This document shows positions 36,223 to 47,505 of a stretch of 64,000 bases of DNA, piece after piece (position 1 is the first letter of the stretch; each line of letters opens with the position of its first letter). The notes beneath the pieces were generated by a model, which made no database searches, was not told the origin of the DNA, and saw only the letters and a program-made list of their open reading frames with translations. The position numbers and the translations under genes were made by a program. The stretch is from Earliella scabrosa (Eukaryota; Basidiomycota; Agaricomycetes; Polyporales; Polyporaceae), in assembly GCA_022605405.1 (NCBI GenBank), contig JABYQQ010000001.1, forward strand, positions 3,906,001 through 3,970,000. Direction: 5' to 3'.

Positions 36223-37877
36223 GGTTGATTGGTCGATGAGAGCAACGTTGAATGGAGTACGAGTGGGAATGCGATGGTGTGTGTGTTGGTGAGGAATACC
36301 GGTCGTCGACGCGAGTCCTTATATACGCATAATCAAGTCCTCAAGCTCGAAGCGGTATCACAGCGCGGATGCCGGGTGCTCGTCCTCAATGTGCGGGTCT
36401 TTGCGCTCCCTCAAGCGTTGATGCTCGGCCACTGAAAGACATATCCGCATTCACGTCGCTTCGAGCCATGTCGGATGTGCCCATGGGCGCCATCGAAAGT
36501 CTCGGGTTGAAGTGCGGAACCCCTTGTGTCTTCGTGTACTGCAAGCTGCGGGGCCCGTCATAATTGCAACGAGCGGATGTTCGGTAGGGAGTCGGTGCCC
36601 AACCAAGACCGGGTCCGTTCTGAACACGACACGACACCCCCAATCCGACGAGGATTCCATCCGTATATCCGTTCGGATCGAATCCAGCGCTTCGGGACGG
36701 TTGCTTGTATTTTGATCGGTACTGCGACTTCCGGTGTCACATACTATACGTGCAAGGATCGGCACTCGCAATATGAACTGGCCATGGCCTGCAGTACAGG
36801 CTGAAGCAATGTCGGCTGCGCTGAAAGAGGCATCACCGACTTCAACAACAGATGTGTGGAACTACTCACACAGTGAGGCTTGCGCCGTATTGAGATAATC
36901 ACCTCCTTGCGGATTCAACGTCAGCGTTGGCAGAGACTTCGCGCTGGCCCCTGCAGGCGATTCCGCAAGCATACGGCGCGTTTTAGCATACACATTTGAA
37001 ATCAGGGCCAGTACACTTACAGATTTTGATAGCTCAATAGAGCCGCACACTGCCAGTTTTACATGCAAAATTGCAGTTAGTACTACTACACCCGCTAGTA
37101 GTAGTCACTACTAGAACGTGCCACGAACTTGAAAGTGTTCGAATTCAGCCACCGATTGCGGTCCGATAAAGATTGCAAGCGCTCGGCTCGGGCTCGGGGA
37201 TTACCGGTACCGGTTCGGACCGGTTACCGTCAACTTCAAGAAGTTGAAGGACGTCGTCTTGAGACTTGTCTCCCCTCATACATATGTCGGCAGACGACTG
37301 GGAGGATATCCCGACCTTAGCCCTAGGCTTCAGCCGCCGGCCAGTCCATTCTCATGTCGATGTCAGAACTTCAGGCGAACTTCAGCAAGTTTGAGCATCC
37401 GATGACATGAGAACGCGGATGCGCAGTTCTTCCCAGCACCAGAGAAATAGTACTAGTGAGTACGATACAGACTGACGCACTAGTACTGATGGATGTAACC
37501 TTTATGCAGCGGGCGTCCCAGTGTCTATCTTCAGCTTCAGGGAGGAAGCAAAACATGAGTCACGGAGCGGAGCCTCTAGACAGCGCATTTCGCAGCGAAT
37601 GCTCCTCATACTATCAATGAGAGCACAGCGTTGTGATGCTGGGAATCGCTCGTGGCATGTCGACAAATCGTTGAGAGTCGAGACGATACAATGGCTCCTA
37701 TAGCTGAGACTCTCCTCCCCTCCATAGGCACGCGGTACCTGATCCATTGGTAATCGGGGCAAGAGAACGCACAGGTGTAAGTGAGAGTCATCTCGAAAGC
37801 GAATTGGCAAAGGTTGCGGTTGCGGGTTTTCTGAGAGGGATATAAGCCCACTCCAGTGCCATCACCTGTTCCGAACA
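36223..37877. promoter_or_regulatory. Promoter of protease copy 4 and intergenic region with short palindromes
   Basis: On the minus strand TATATAAG lies at 36318-36325, about 100 bp before the copy 4 ATG, in the same context as copy 2. Further right are several short inverted repeats: GGTACCGGT/ACCGGTTACC near 37206-37227, CAACTTC/GAAGTTG at 37231-37246, and AGTACTAGTG (37449-37458) with CACTAGTACT (37478-37487). A TAGTAGTAG-rich stretch lies at 37079-37117. No gene is seen. Confidence 0.5.
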
Positions 37878-39506
37878 ATGTCATCCACCTTGGACATCGC
37901 TGCCATAGTCGCGGACCTCTTCAGCGTGTGAGTCGCAAGATCATGCATGCTCGAGGTCTGGAACTGAATCTGAGCATTAGCTCCGCGTACAAGTACGGCA
38001 TCATGGCCACTGAAGGTGAGACAATGATGGTGTCTGCAGCGGCGGTCGGGTAGCTAACACAGCTGCGATAGCATTCGTCGTTCATGAGCATCTTCTTACC
38101 TTTGACGAAGAGCTGGAGCTATTTTGGCGACCTCAGAAGATGAGCAGCGCTGCCGTCTTGTTCTTTGCCAATCGCTACCTCATCCTTGCGACCACCATCG
38201 TTCAAGCCACCTCTTACTTGTCAATGTCAGATCAGGTACGAGCCAATCATGTTCTGTAGGTAGGCCGTTTACCATGGTCTCACAATGAACATCATAGCTG
38301 TGCGTGGTCGAATCACGCTAAGAATCAGAATCAAACTCACTTCCTGCATTACCATTAGGTGTGCACGCATAGCGATTGCAACTCAAGCGTTGGCTATCAC
38401 GCAATTTGTCCCCCAGGCAGGTATGTTACGAGCATGGTCTTGATTGGAGGCCTAATCAGAGCCGTGAACTCAGTGTTTGCTGCACTCCGCGCATTGGCGC
38501 TGAGCAGGATGTGGACTCTGTCCATCTTCGTTTTTGTTTTGTCTATCGTTCCTGTGGGCATAAACATCGTGAGTGACGCCTCGAGTTGGACGGAGCACAT
38601 TGAATGCAGACGGATCACCTGCAGTTGGAATTCTTTGTCGGATTCTCCGGTAAGAACTTGCCGTTCCTTGGCTGCATGCCGATCAGTTCAGCCGCTACCT
38701 CCCTCGCCCGAAGGTACGCTCTGCTTGTCTCTCTCCATGCTCGGTGGTCATTGACGGAACTTGCAGGTACGAGTCGCGACGACCATCTAACTGATCACGA
38801 TCGCCAGCTCACCGTCACTCAGAGCGATCATCACCTCTAGAACATGTCTCATTGCCTCGGACCTGATCCTCATCTGTGTGACCTGGGTTGTACTATCTGG
38901 CAGCGACAATCCAAGAGGAAGTCGTGGAGGAACCTCCCTTGCAACGGTCTTACTCAGAGATGGTATGACTTCCTTTGCTGGACTGAGAAATCGTTGCTGA
39001 CCCCAATGTTTTAGGCACCATTTACTTCGTGTACGTGCTGCACCTTCACGTAGCCCACCCTCTTGCTTGACCCGGTTCCTCAGTGTCTTCCTGTTACTGA
39101 ACTCTATCCATCTCACCCTCTCGCTGCTCGCGGTACGTTGACCCTTGCCGTGTTGATGACGTCATTGACCATTGCCCAATCCAACGTTCTGCGCATGATT
39201 CAGATCGACGTTGCGTTCCAAACCTCGAGCTACATAACAGTATTCACTCAACCGTACGTGGACTCCATGCCTTCACACGCTGGTGATTACTCAGGCGACT
39301 CGCCTAGCATCACCGCGGTCCTCATATCGCGTTTCCTGCTCAACCTGCAATCAGCCAGCCAGAGGACGAGTCACCTCGATTCGCAGCTCCAAGGCATCAG
39401 CCTCCCGTCCGCAGGGTCCACCATCTCCACCAAAGGCTTCATTGGCTCGCTCGGTTCGCCCTTAGACCCCGGTCTTGGAGAAGGGCGCGGAGATGTTGCC
39501 TTCTGA
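37878..39506 (+). CDS. DUF6533-type multi-span membrane protein
   Basis: Eleven small exons splice in phase to 322 residues: 37878-37927, 37981-38015, 38072-38225, 38359-38420, 38474-38568, 38610-38713, 38808-38962, 39015-39030, 39084-39132, 39204-39253, 39308-39506. The N-terminal DUF6533 segment is clear (TFDEELELFW, AAVLFFANRYLIL). It is followed by ALRALALSR, SIVPVGIN, SRTCLIASDLILICVTW and, near the C-terminus, TAVLISRFLLNLQ. Six or seven hydrophobic spans are visible. The family is large in Agaricomycetes and of unknown function; its seven-span look suggests a receptor-like or transport role, which is inference. The acceptor at 38808 could instead be 38841, which keeps the frame but removes eleven residues. 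A second family member lies at 56.3-58.9 kb on the other strand. Confidence 0.8.
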
Positions 39507-40138
39507 GTGGGGTGTATAGATGTAGACAGCGTACTTGTTCTACCCACGGTGCATATGTAGGTCTTCTTAGATTGCCAGTAGACTTGATCGCCTGTGGTTC
39601 GTCCCCACAACACGAGAGAGGAACATACGGTAATCTTGCAACTACAGTACGCATAGGTACATGCAAAGTAAGACAGAGCGACATCGAGCCGGTGGTCTAT
39701 AGAGCGCATCGGGTTTAAAACAGTTCTTCCAACAAGCCATAACAGAGTTCGGGGCCGAGACAGACAGAGGGGTGGAGGGAGGAGGAGGAGGGTGGCAACA
39801 GACGGAGCACATAACGGAGCACGGAACATGTAGAGCCAGCATGAGGCCGAGCGGAACAAGGGTGTCGGTCGGACGAGGGAAGGGGTAGAAGCAATAAACA
39901 GATGATTGAAAAAGACGGGGTAGTAGGGTGGTCGACCGAGGGCGGCGCGCGCGATGATTTACAGATGGTGTACACACTCGCGCGCCGCCCTTCCGCCGTT
40001 GGCGTCCAAGATGCAGCGAGCAACACAGGTCATAACTTCGTCGTCGTCATCGTCGTCATCGTAGTCGTAGTTAGTCATTTGTAACGTATACCGGGAATGT
40101 AGATCAAGCAAAGCCCGATGGCCCTCCTCTCCAGCGCG
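39507..40138. other. Convergent intergenic region
   Basis: Lies between the stops of the DUF6533 gene and the large unknown gene. It contains a purine-rich patch (GGAGGAGGAGG near 39778) and a GTCGTCATC triplet repeat near 40037-40070. No gene is seen. Confidence 0.45.
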
Positions 40139-43100
40139 CTAGTTCATGTCCTCCCAATTGGGCCGCGGTCCGGTGATGGAGAGCTTGCCCATGATCTTGC
40201 GCTGTCTGAGGTTCTTGACCTCGGTGCTAATCAGGTCTCGTAACCGCTCGAGGTCAAGGCTGCGCTCTGCTCGCGAGCCCATGAGGAGGTTGCGCCAGAT
40301 GCCGGCGGCAGCGACGGAGTTCTCGATCGGGAGCTGTAGCGGCCGATGCAGGCGCACCATCTTTTGCATGAGGTGGTCGGGGCTGGGGTAAATGGCGTCT
40401 GGCCATGCGATCCGGATGGCGAACCACCATCCAAGAGGCTATCAATACGCACGTGAGCGACCTCTCCCGAACACAGAAATGGATACATACACGACCGTCG
40501 GGCAAGCAACGCTCAGGGTAGGTGTCGTACGTTGTCAATGAACCGTCGGGCAGAGAGAACCTATAACAACAGTCAGCTAAACACCCTTCGATGCCGCACA
40601 AAGCAACGGCGCACTCACCGATGCACAACCCAGTGGTTGTCATCATTCCGATGTTTCGCAAGCACGATCAACAACCTCGGGATCCCTTCCAGCCCAAACG
40701 GCGCCCACAGCTCGCGCAGCATCCCACACGCGTCACCATGCCTGCCATTGTATACCGCGGTGCTAATCGCGTCCGCCATGTTGGGAGGCACGAACAACCG
40801 GTCGACGCGCCCGGGCGGGCTGTCCGTCATCTTCGCGCGCACATACCGCTTGTACGTCTGCGTCGACCAGATGCTCAGCGCGATCTCGTCAACCTGCATC
40901 CCGCGATTGCAGCTGTTCACCGCGTTGTCCAGCTCCCCCATCGGCCACACGATCGCCCAGCTGAGCAGCCGCTGGTGGATGCGCTGCCACGGCGGCAGCA
41001 TCCGCGGCTCGCTCCCGTACTCGCCCTGCTGCCACACCTGCCCGTGCTCCATGCCCACGTCGTGCGGCAACGGCGGGAGCGGGGGCGAGCCCGCACGACG
41101 GTCGGTGTATCCACCCGTGTTCCCGTCAGGAATCTCTGGCAGGCCGGATTCGGTGATAGCTGCCTGCGCGTCGCCATCCTCCTCGTCGTACTCCCCGCCA
41201 TCGTCGCGCGCGAGCTCCCATGTCTTGTGCGTGGCGACGGACTGGCTGCCGGTGGGTTTGATGCGCAGCTTGTAGAGTTCCTGCTCGAGGTACTGCTGCC
41301 CGGGCGAGTTCTCGCGGTCCTGAGGCGCATAATCGCTCTCGAACCCACGCGTGTCCGCGTCAGTGTTCGCGAAGTGGTGCTCGTCTTCGTCCTCGTACAC
41401 GTCCTCCTCGCGTATCGCGCCATGCATCGAGCCGTCGTGGTGGTGGATCGATCCGGGCTGCGTGTGCAGATGCGTCGACTCCCGAATCATCTCCGTCTCG
41501 CCGGTCTGGTACATGGACTCGTCGCCAGTTGGGTGCTGGTGGACGTCCATATGACTGTGCTCGTACCCGCCGCCTTCCATCTCCGAGCTGGTGTAGTGGT
41601 GGTGGCCGTTCGGGTAGTTGCCACGCTCCGTCACGTAGGAGCCACCGCGCGAAGACCGCAGGCTCTTCTCGATCTTCGGCGCGAGGTCGTCGATCCGGTT
41701 CTGCATGTTGATGAAACCTTGAAGAAGCTCCTTCGCCCACTCGGGCGGCTCCTGGGCCCCACCCGCAACGGAACGCTTGGAGCTGGCTCCCGTGAGGGCT
41801 GCAGTGAGGTGCACTGAAGGATCGTGGTCGTGGAACGACTTCCGGTAAGCCTTGATAGACTACATACGCAGTACCTTTCAGCGGTGGCTTACTTGAGGAG
41901 AAGAGTACACACTCACCTCGTTATCGTACTTCATCCCAAGCTTCTTCACGCGAGTCCTCACCGCCTTCCGCACGGCCTTCTTGACTGGCTCGCCCATAGG
42001 TTGATCCAGTGCATGCAAGAGCTGGCACAACTCCATGTCGTGGAAGTGCGAGTTCTGGACCTCAGGTTCCAGCATTGAAGGCGCCATTGTTGACAGCGCG
42101 TATGATGTCCGTGTCCGCCCCGGTTGTCCACCCAACACACTTTGAATCATCCGCTGTTCCTCTGCGTTCAGGTTATCGGGCGAAGCAGGACGTGACGGCG
42201 TCGGGGTGCTATCTGGATCATGGGTAGGGTGTTTCGACCGAGCCGGGGACATAGGTGGCGCAGCGGATCGTCCCCCTTCCGTAGGAGCAACGCTTCGCTC
42301 TCGGATATTGGTGGCCTGACTTCGGGGTGACATGGGTGCTTGTGACCGGGCTATATGCGCCAGAATCGGCGTCCACACCCAGTATATGATAGTATACGTG
42401 GCGACTCACCAGCACTCTGTGATTTTGCATACGACCCCTGCCCATTGACCTCCGTGACGCTCTTCACCGACTTCGAAGGCTTGTGCGAGGGCTCGCGTTT
42501 CGACCTCTCTCGCTCTCGCTCCTGCTCCCGCTCTCGCTCCAGTTGCTCCTGCTCCCGTTGCTGCTGCTCAAGGAGCTGCTGTTGCTGACGAAGCCGGCGG
42601 GACCCAATCTGGGAGGCCGACTCCGAAGGGGCTATAGAATACGCCTTCGTCGTACGCTGCCCGTCATCAACAGCAGACTCCGGGAGGGGCGGATACTGTG
42701 TACGCTGCGTCTTCTGCGTATTGCGCGACTTCACAGATTGGTTCTGCGAGGCCGCGGTCCGGGGCGACCATGGCCGCTCTGGGTTTCCGCCACCAGCCGT
42801 TGCTGTGCGTGTCGGCGACAGCGCGCGCGACGGTGCCTTGGGGGACAGGAGCTATCGCATGTGCGTTAGTATGTGGTCTGATCGCAGTCAGCAGATAGGC
42901 CACATACACCGTTCTCGGCTACAGAAGGGGACTTGTGCGAGGCTTTGGTGGATGCGGCCTGACGACTCCGCGACCCCACTCCGCTTGGGGCGCCCGCATA
43001 TGAAGCAGCACCTGCGATGCCTGTCGTCGCGGCGGGTGCCATGCCGAATTGCTGGACTGGAGGGTTAGATGCGGGAGGAAGGCAACAGAGCACACACCGT

Positions 43101-43987
43101 CCGAACATACAGGCGGTGGGAGGACGGTGCGGAGTTGGGTAATCCCGAGGCGTCGTCATATGGAACGCATCCCCCAGTCACCGTCCGCACGTTCGGCCGA
43201 GGCACGCAATGGAAGAGCGGAGCGGACACTGCACCTTGAATGGATTTGGATGGCTCTCGGTCGGAGAGCCGGGGACACCCAATGACGTCTCCGGGAGAGG
43301 GACCGCGGCCGCCTTGGAGGGACTGACCTGCTCGCGTGGCCGCATAAGCAGGTGCGCGAAGCATCGACGTGAGAACGGATGAACTCACAACGCCATTTCT
43401 CCCGTTATAGCTCGCTCGGGGCAGAGGGCCGAAGTTGCCGAAGGAAGAGCCGTACGACTCGAATTTGGGACCGGGCGGGTCGTCAGGGCCAGGCTCGTGG
43501 TCAGGCTACGGGGAGAGAGCTTAACGGTCATGTTGATGTGACGACGGCGGGCACACTCACGACGCCGGTGGTGTGTATGGGGATGGTTCGCCCGAGCTCG
43601 GACGCGTGTTCCTGGACGTCGGACCTGATGTCGTCGCCGTTCTCGCCGTTTATACGATCGTCCAACTGCCGAACGCTGCTCGCCGCCTTGCTCTTGGGGC
43701 GGGGTGAGCGCAGCACCTGCGAGCCGATACTGCTGGTCCTGTCGTCATCTTCGGGCGGATTGATGTCCATTCCGTGGAGATAGAGCATGACTGTTGAGGC
43801 GCGGAGTTGTGATCGTGTGGGACATGGAAGCCATGCAAGTCGGAAACATACCTTTCTCATTTGACGCTGCGTGAAAGGCAGAAGGTCAGTCTAACGTGTG
43901 GGTAGGGAAGCCATGAGGCGTACCGGGAGTGCTTGACCGCATCATGAGCGTATGAAGGCCGCCGCCCGGGGCATCCAAATTAGACAT
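40139..43987 (-). CDS. Large conserved basidiomycete protein of unknown function
   Basis: Eleven exons splice in phase to 1,049 residues: 43987-43924, 43866-43852, 43790-43561, 43505-43389, 43327-43235, 43051-42908, 42851-42410, 42350-41917, 41859-40619, 40560-40491, 40438-40139. The second exon is 15 nt. The N-terminal half is Ser/Pro-rich and holds a Q/R/E tract (REQEQLEREREQERERERSK) likely to form a charged helix. The middle has NAEEQRMIQSVLGG and a basic helix KKAVRKAVRTRVKKLGMKY. The last ~230 residues look globular, with NHWVVHRF, LTTYDTYPERC, GWWFAIRIAWPDAIYP and ERLRDLI. I recall near-identical C-termini in other Agaricomycetes but no assigned function. The HW followed by YD resembles the Ulp1/C48 protease core, yet no catalytic cysteine context is evident. 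Confidence 0.75.
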
Positions 43988-44976
43988 GGTCGGTGAGTTT
44001 GGGTTTGGGTCGCAATGTATATGGTTGAGATGGGTGAGCGCTGGGGAGGAAGTAGGGGAGTGACGGGGCGTAAAGATACAGAGAAAGAGAGGAAAAGGTA
44101 TCCGGAGCGAGAGAGGATATGAGCAGAAGCGTGAGGTCACACAGCGGAGGAGAGATTGGATTCAGAGTTTGCGGCCTTGAGGCAAGTGCATGTTCGACTT
44201 TCTGTTGTCGCCTATTTGTGATCGTCATGGGCGCTTCGCAGGCCATTGTCTCTCGCCAGCAACCGCGCTCGTCGCTCGACGCGTTGTCTTCGTCCTCGTC
44301 CTCGCTGGTCGCTGAGAACGTCGTGGCGCGTGTATACGTCGCTCTTATAGCATGCTATTTGCTTCCGGCACTAGCAACCGATCACTCAAGACATAGGGGT
44401 TGCGATCGGCTTCATTCTCACATGGCACTCGACATCTCGATGTACGACAGACAAGGCTCCTACGGTTCCGTCTACGCCGATGCACATCTGCTAAGTGCTG
44501 AGCATACGATCATCTTCTTGCGAGTGAATCGAGAGGAAGGGGATGACCCAAAGGTTCGTACAGGGTTCGTACTTCCCTCCTCTGCCTACCTTCCATTCGC
44601 CTGCGGGCTCATTTACCTCGTTTATGGCCAGGCGGCCATTCTTCGCTACATGGCACTTCCAGGAGTCCGAATCAAGGTTGTAAGCTAGCCTCATATCAAG
44701 AGGATCTACAATCGTAATCGCAGTGTACGGGTAGGATTCGCACCCCGATTCCGAGTACTTCAACATAGAGCTGGATCGACGAACACCAGGATGCGGTGTC
44801 TCGGGATCCCAAACGGGGCACACAATCTCGAGGAAATGTCCTCTATATGAAACAGTCCCAGCCACATCTCGTAGCACACAAGGTAGTCCACCGTACAATA
44901 TTAATGAGCAGAACTCCGCCTACGCCCAAAATACATGCAACAACCCGCAAGCCTGTCCTCCTCAGAGGCCCACCGC
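43988..44976. other. Intergenic region between the unknown gene and bleomycin hydrolase 1
   Basis: The unknown gene's 5' region (A/G-rich, 44000-44120) is followed by about 850 bp with a + open frame (44119-44688) and an opposing minus frame (44491-44898). Neither has a recognisable domain or exon partner. It is probably promoter and 3' UTR sequence. Confidence 0.4.
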
Positions 44977-46849
44977 TCACGCCAAAGAGCCCTGCACCGA
45001 AGACAAAGCTCAATCAGCAACCCCTCCCCTAACCGAGATGCAACACTCTCGCACTCACCATCGGGTCCCACGGCGGCAGCACGGTGCGCTCCTCGCCCTC
45101 AAACACCTTGACGAGCTCCTTCGGCGCGAGCGCCTTCGGAATCACGACCTGGTACACGAACTGCTCGAACCACGCGTCGCTCATCACGTAGTACCCCTTG
45201 TTCCCGACCGCGTCCCCCCACGAGTTCTCGACCTTGTACCGCACCGGCCGCCCCGCCGCGTCGAGGTGCACGCCCGAGATGACCATCGCGTGCGTCATCG
45301 ACGACTCGTTCGTCCGCAGCCGGTCCGCCTTGGTCAACCCGAACTTGATGTCGAACGCGGCCTGTGTGTGCACAAGAGGCGGTCAGATGGGAGGACATAC
45401 ATACGGGCGAGAGGGGCAAGAGAGGGGCCCAGACGTACCTCGTACTCGAACAACGCGGTGTCCATAATACCGCTCTCGCGGTCCGAGAACTGGCCGACGT
45501 CGCACCCGAAGAAGACGGGCTGGCCAGCCTTGATCTGCTTCACAACCGCCCGCTTGAGGTTCTCGATCTCGGTGTTAACATCTGCAGGGTGCTGTCAGTC
45601 GCAGCAAGGGCGGTGAGCGCCAGCGACAAGTACGCACAGAGCACGGGCCGCGCGCCCCATAGGTTGCCGAGCTTGTCCACGGTGTAGAGCTTACCGTACT
45701 CGTTGCGCGGGTCATTAATGAGCGAGAACGAGTCCACGGGCTGCACAGCAGCGAATGGACCGCGATGAGGATACATAGTCTTCTCCACGGTTTCGAGGCA
45801 ACTCACCGAGTACTTGTCGTACGCGAACGTCTTGTAGAACTGCTTGGGCGTGCCAGTCCATGAACCAGGCTTGCCGTCCTTGTCGTAGTAGTCCCACGTG
45901 AACTCCTCGTCAGGCTTCGGCACGACCCCAAGCGTCGCGCTCATAATGATGTACACCTCCTTCAGGAGCGCCTCCTTCTTCGCCCGCAGGGTCTGCACGA
46001 TCGCATCCTCGGACAGGTTCGAGTTGGCGCGCAGGGAGGCAGAGAGGTCGCGGAGGATCAAGGCATGCTCGCGCAGCTTCGTCTTGATGAGGGTGTTGAT
46101 CGGGGATGAGAGCGAGGAGTGGAGTGACTCGGGGTATAAGGGTTGGGGAATCACACCGTAGGTCTACGGAGGGGAGTTTGACAGGGGTAGCAGGGTGGAG
46201 GAGTGGAACAACGCACCTCGAGCAAGTTCACCACCATGTCCCACTGACCACCATCACTGATAAGGTCCTTCGCGAGGTACAGGACCAGGCGGTCGTCCAC
46301 CGGCAAGTCTGCATTCTCGATCGACAGCTCAAGGTAGTAGTTTGCCTTGTTGAGCTTGTCCCAGAAGAACAGATAGGCCTGCAGGGCATAGCCGTCAGTG
46401 CACACAGATGAGGACGCGTTCGCGAGGCGGCGCACCTGAGAAAGCTGGAAGTCGGACAGGTTCAGCTTCTTCATGATGTTGTAGCGCAACACGTTCGTCG
46501 TGGCGAACAGCCAGCACCGGCCAGAGCTCTTCTGGTTCGTGATCGGGTTCGTCTTGAACTCGACCTCGGTGTTGAAGACATGGGCATCCGCGATGCGCGC
46601 GGAGCGCGAAACGAGCGACTGGCGGATGTTGGAGTGGTTCAGAATGGTGCGCGAGAGCTGTAGCTTCGGGGACTGGGCAACAGAGTCCTCCCAGCCGTCG
46701 ACATGCCCGAGCGAAAGCGTGCCGTTCGCGGAGATAGGGCCAGCAATGTCGAGGTTTGCGAGAGATTGGGAAAGCTCCTGGGCAATATAGTTGCTCTTCT
46801 CCGAGTCGCGAGCCTCCACAGGGCTTGCCTTCGAGGGTGCGGATCCCAT
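44977..46849 (-). CDS. Bleomycin hydrolase (C1B cysteine aminopeptidase), tandem copy 1
   Basis: Seven exons (46849-46436, 46378-46217, 46163-45807, 45740-45638, 45581-45439, 45361-45059, 44991-44977) splice in phase to 498 residues. The papain-like triad is complete: Cys 112 in SSGRCWLFATTN, His in MTHAMVISGVH, Asn in ENSWGD. Other landmarks are YLFFWDKLNK, DLISDGGQWDM and FFGCDVGQFS. The C-terminus DPMGSLA is completed by a 15 nt last exon; in this family the C-terminus projects into the active site and sets aminopeptidase action. The enzyme forms a cytosolic hexamer, trims peptides and hydrolyses homocysteine thiolactone and bleomycin. The start chosen gives the MGSAPSK leader; an upstream in-frame Met is 70 codons earlier. 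A second copy follows on the same strand. Confidence 0.93.
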
Positions 46850-47505
46850 GTCGACTGGGTGTGTATGCTGCACGCGGTCGAGATGACGGTACGAGACAAG
46901 GAGGGAGAACGTCGACGTCGGGGCTGTGGTCAACTGGGATGGGGAGATAACGAGAGGTACGACGGCGCCGTAGGATGGTGTGTGGCTAAGGATAGAATAA
47001 CTCCCGCTCGCTCGCACGTTGAAGATATGTATAAGTATGTCTCGGAGTCCTTGCAACACATGGCACGTTTGGTCAGCTCCCCTGAGGTACCGCCGGGGTA
47101 CTCACCTCCTTGGCGATAGGCGCAAGCATCCTGATTGGTTGGTTGCTATGACCCCGCAATCCACAGCATGTCGCCATATTTTGGCCCTTTAGCGCAACTG
47201 AGAGAAACTGTAGATGCGAAGATTGGAGACAGATCATGCAGAGCTGGGAGAATGAGTGCAACAGACAGCGAGCTGCAACTGCAAGCTCAAGCCGAGCGTA
47301 GTGACGTCACTGACGGCGCCTAACACTTGAAGTATACAAACCTTCGAGTCATGATTGGTACGAGTACAGCTCAGCACACTGCAGGCACGTCGCCATCCGA
47401 GCCCGAGAGGGACGCCTCGCGTGGACCGCCCCGGTGCCATGTATACAAGCACGATCGTACATCTAGTAGTTCTTCTCATGGATTATCGTACACGACCACA
47501 CCAGC
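46850..47505. other. Gap between the two bleomycin hydrolase genes
   Basis: About 650 bp hold the promoter of copy 1 and the 3' flank of copy 2. No other gene is seen. Confidence 0.5.

Noticed and set aside
40591..41817. 408-codon + strand open frame
   Set aside because: Exact antisense of the largest exon of the conserved unknown gene; Arg/Val/His-rich composition without a domain.
44119..44688. 189-codon + strand frame between the unknown gene and bleomycin hydrolase 1
   Set aside because: It overlaps an opposing open frame, has no domain and no good splice context, and lies where promoter and 3' UTR are expected.
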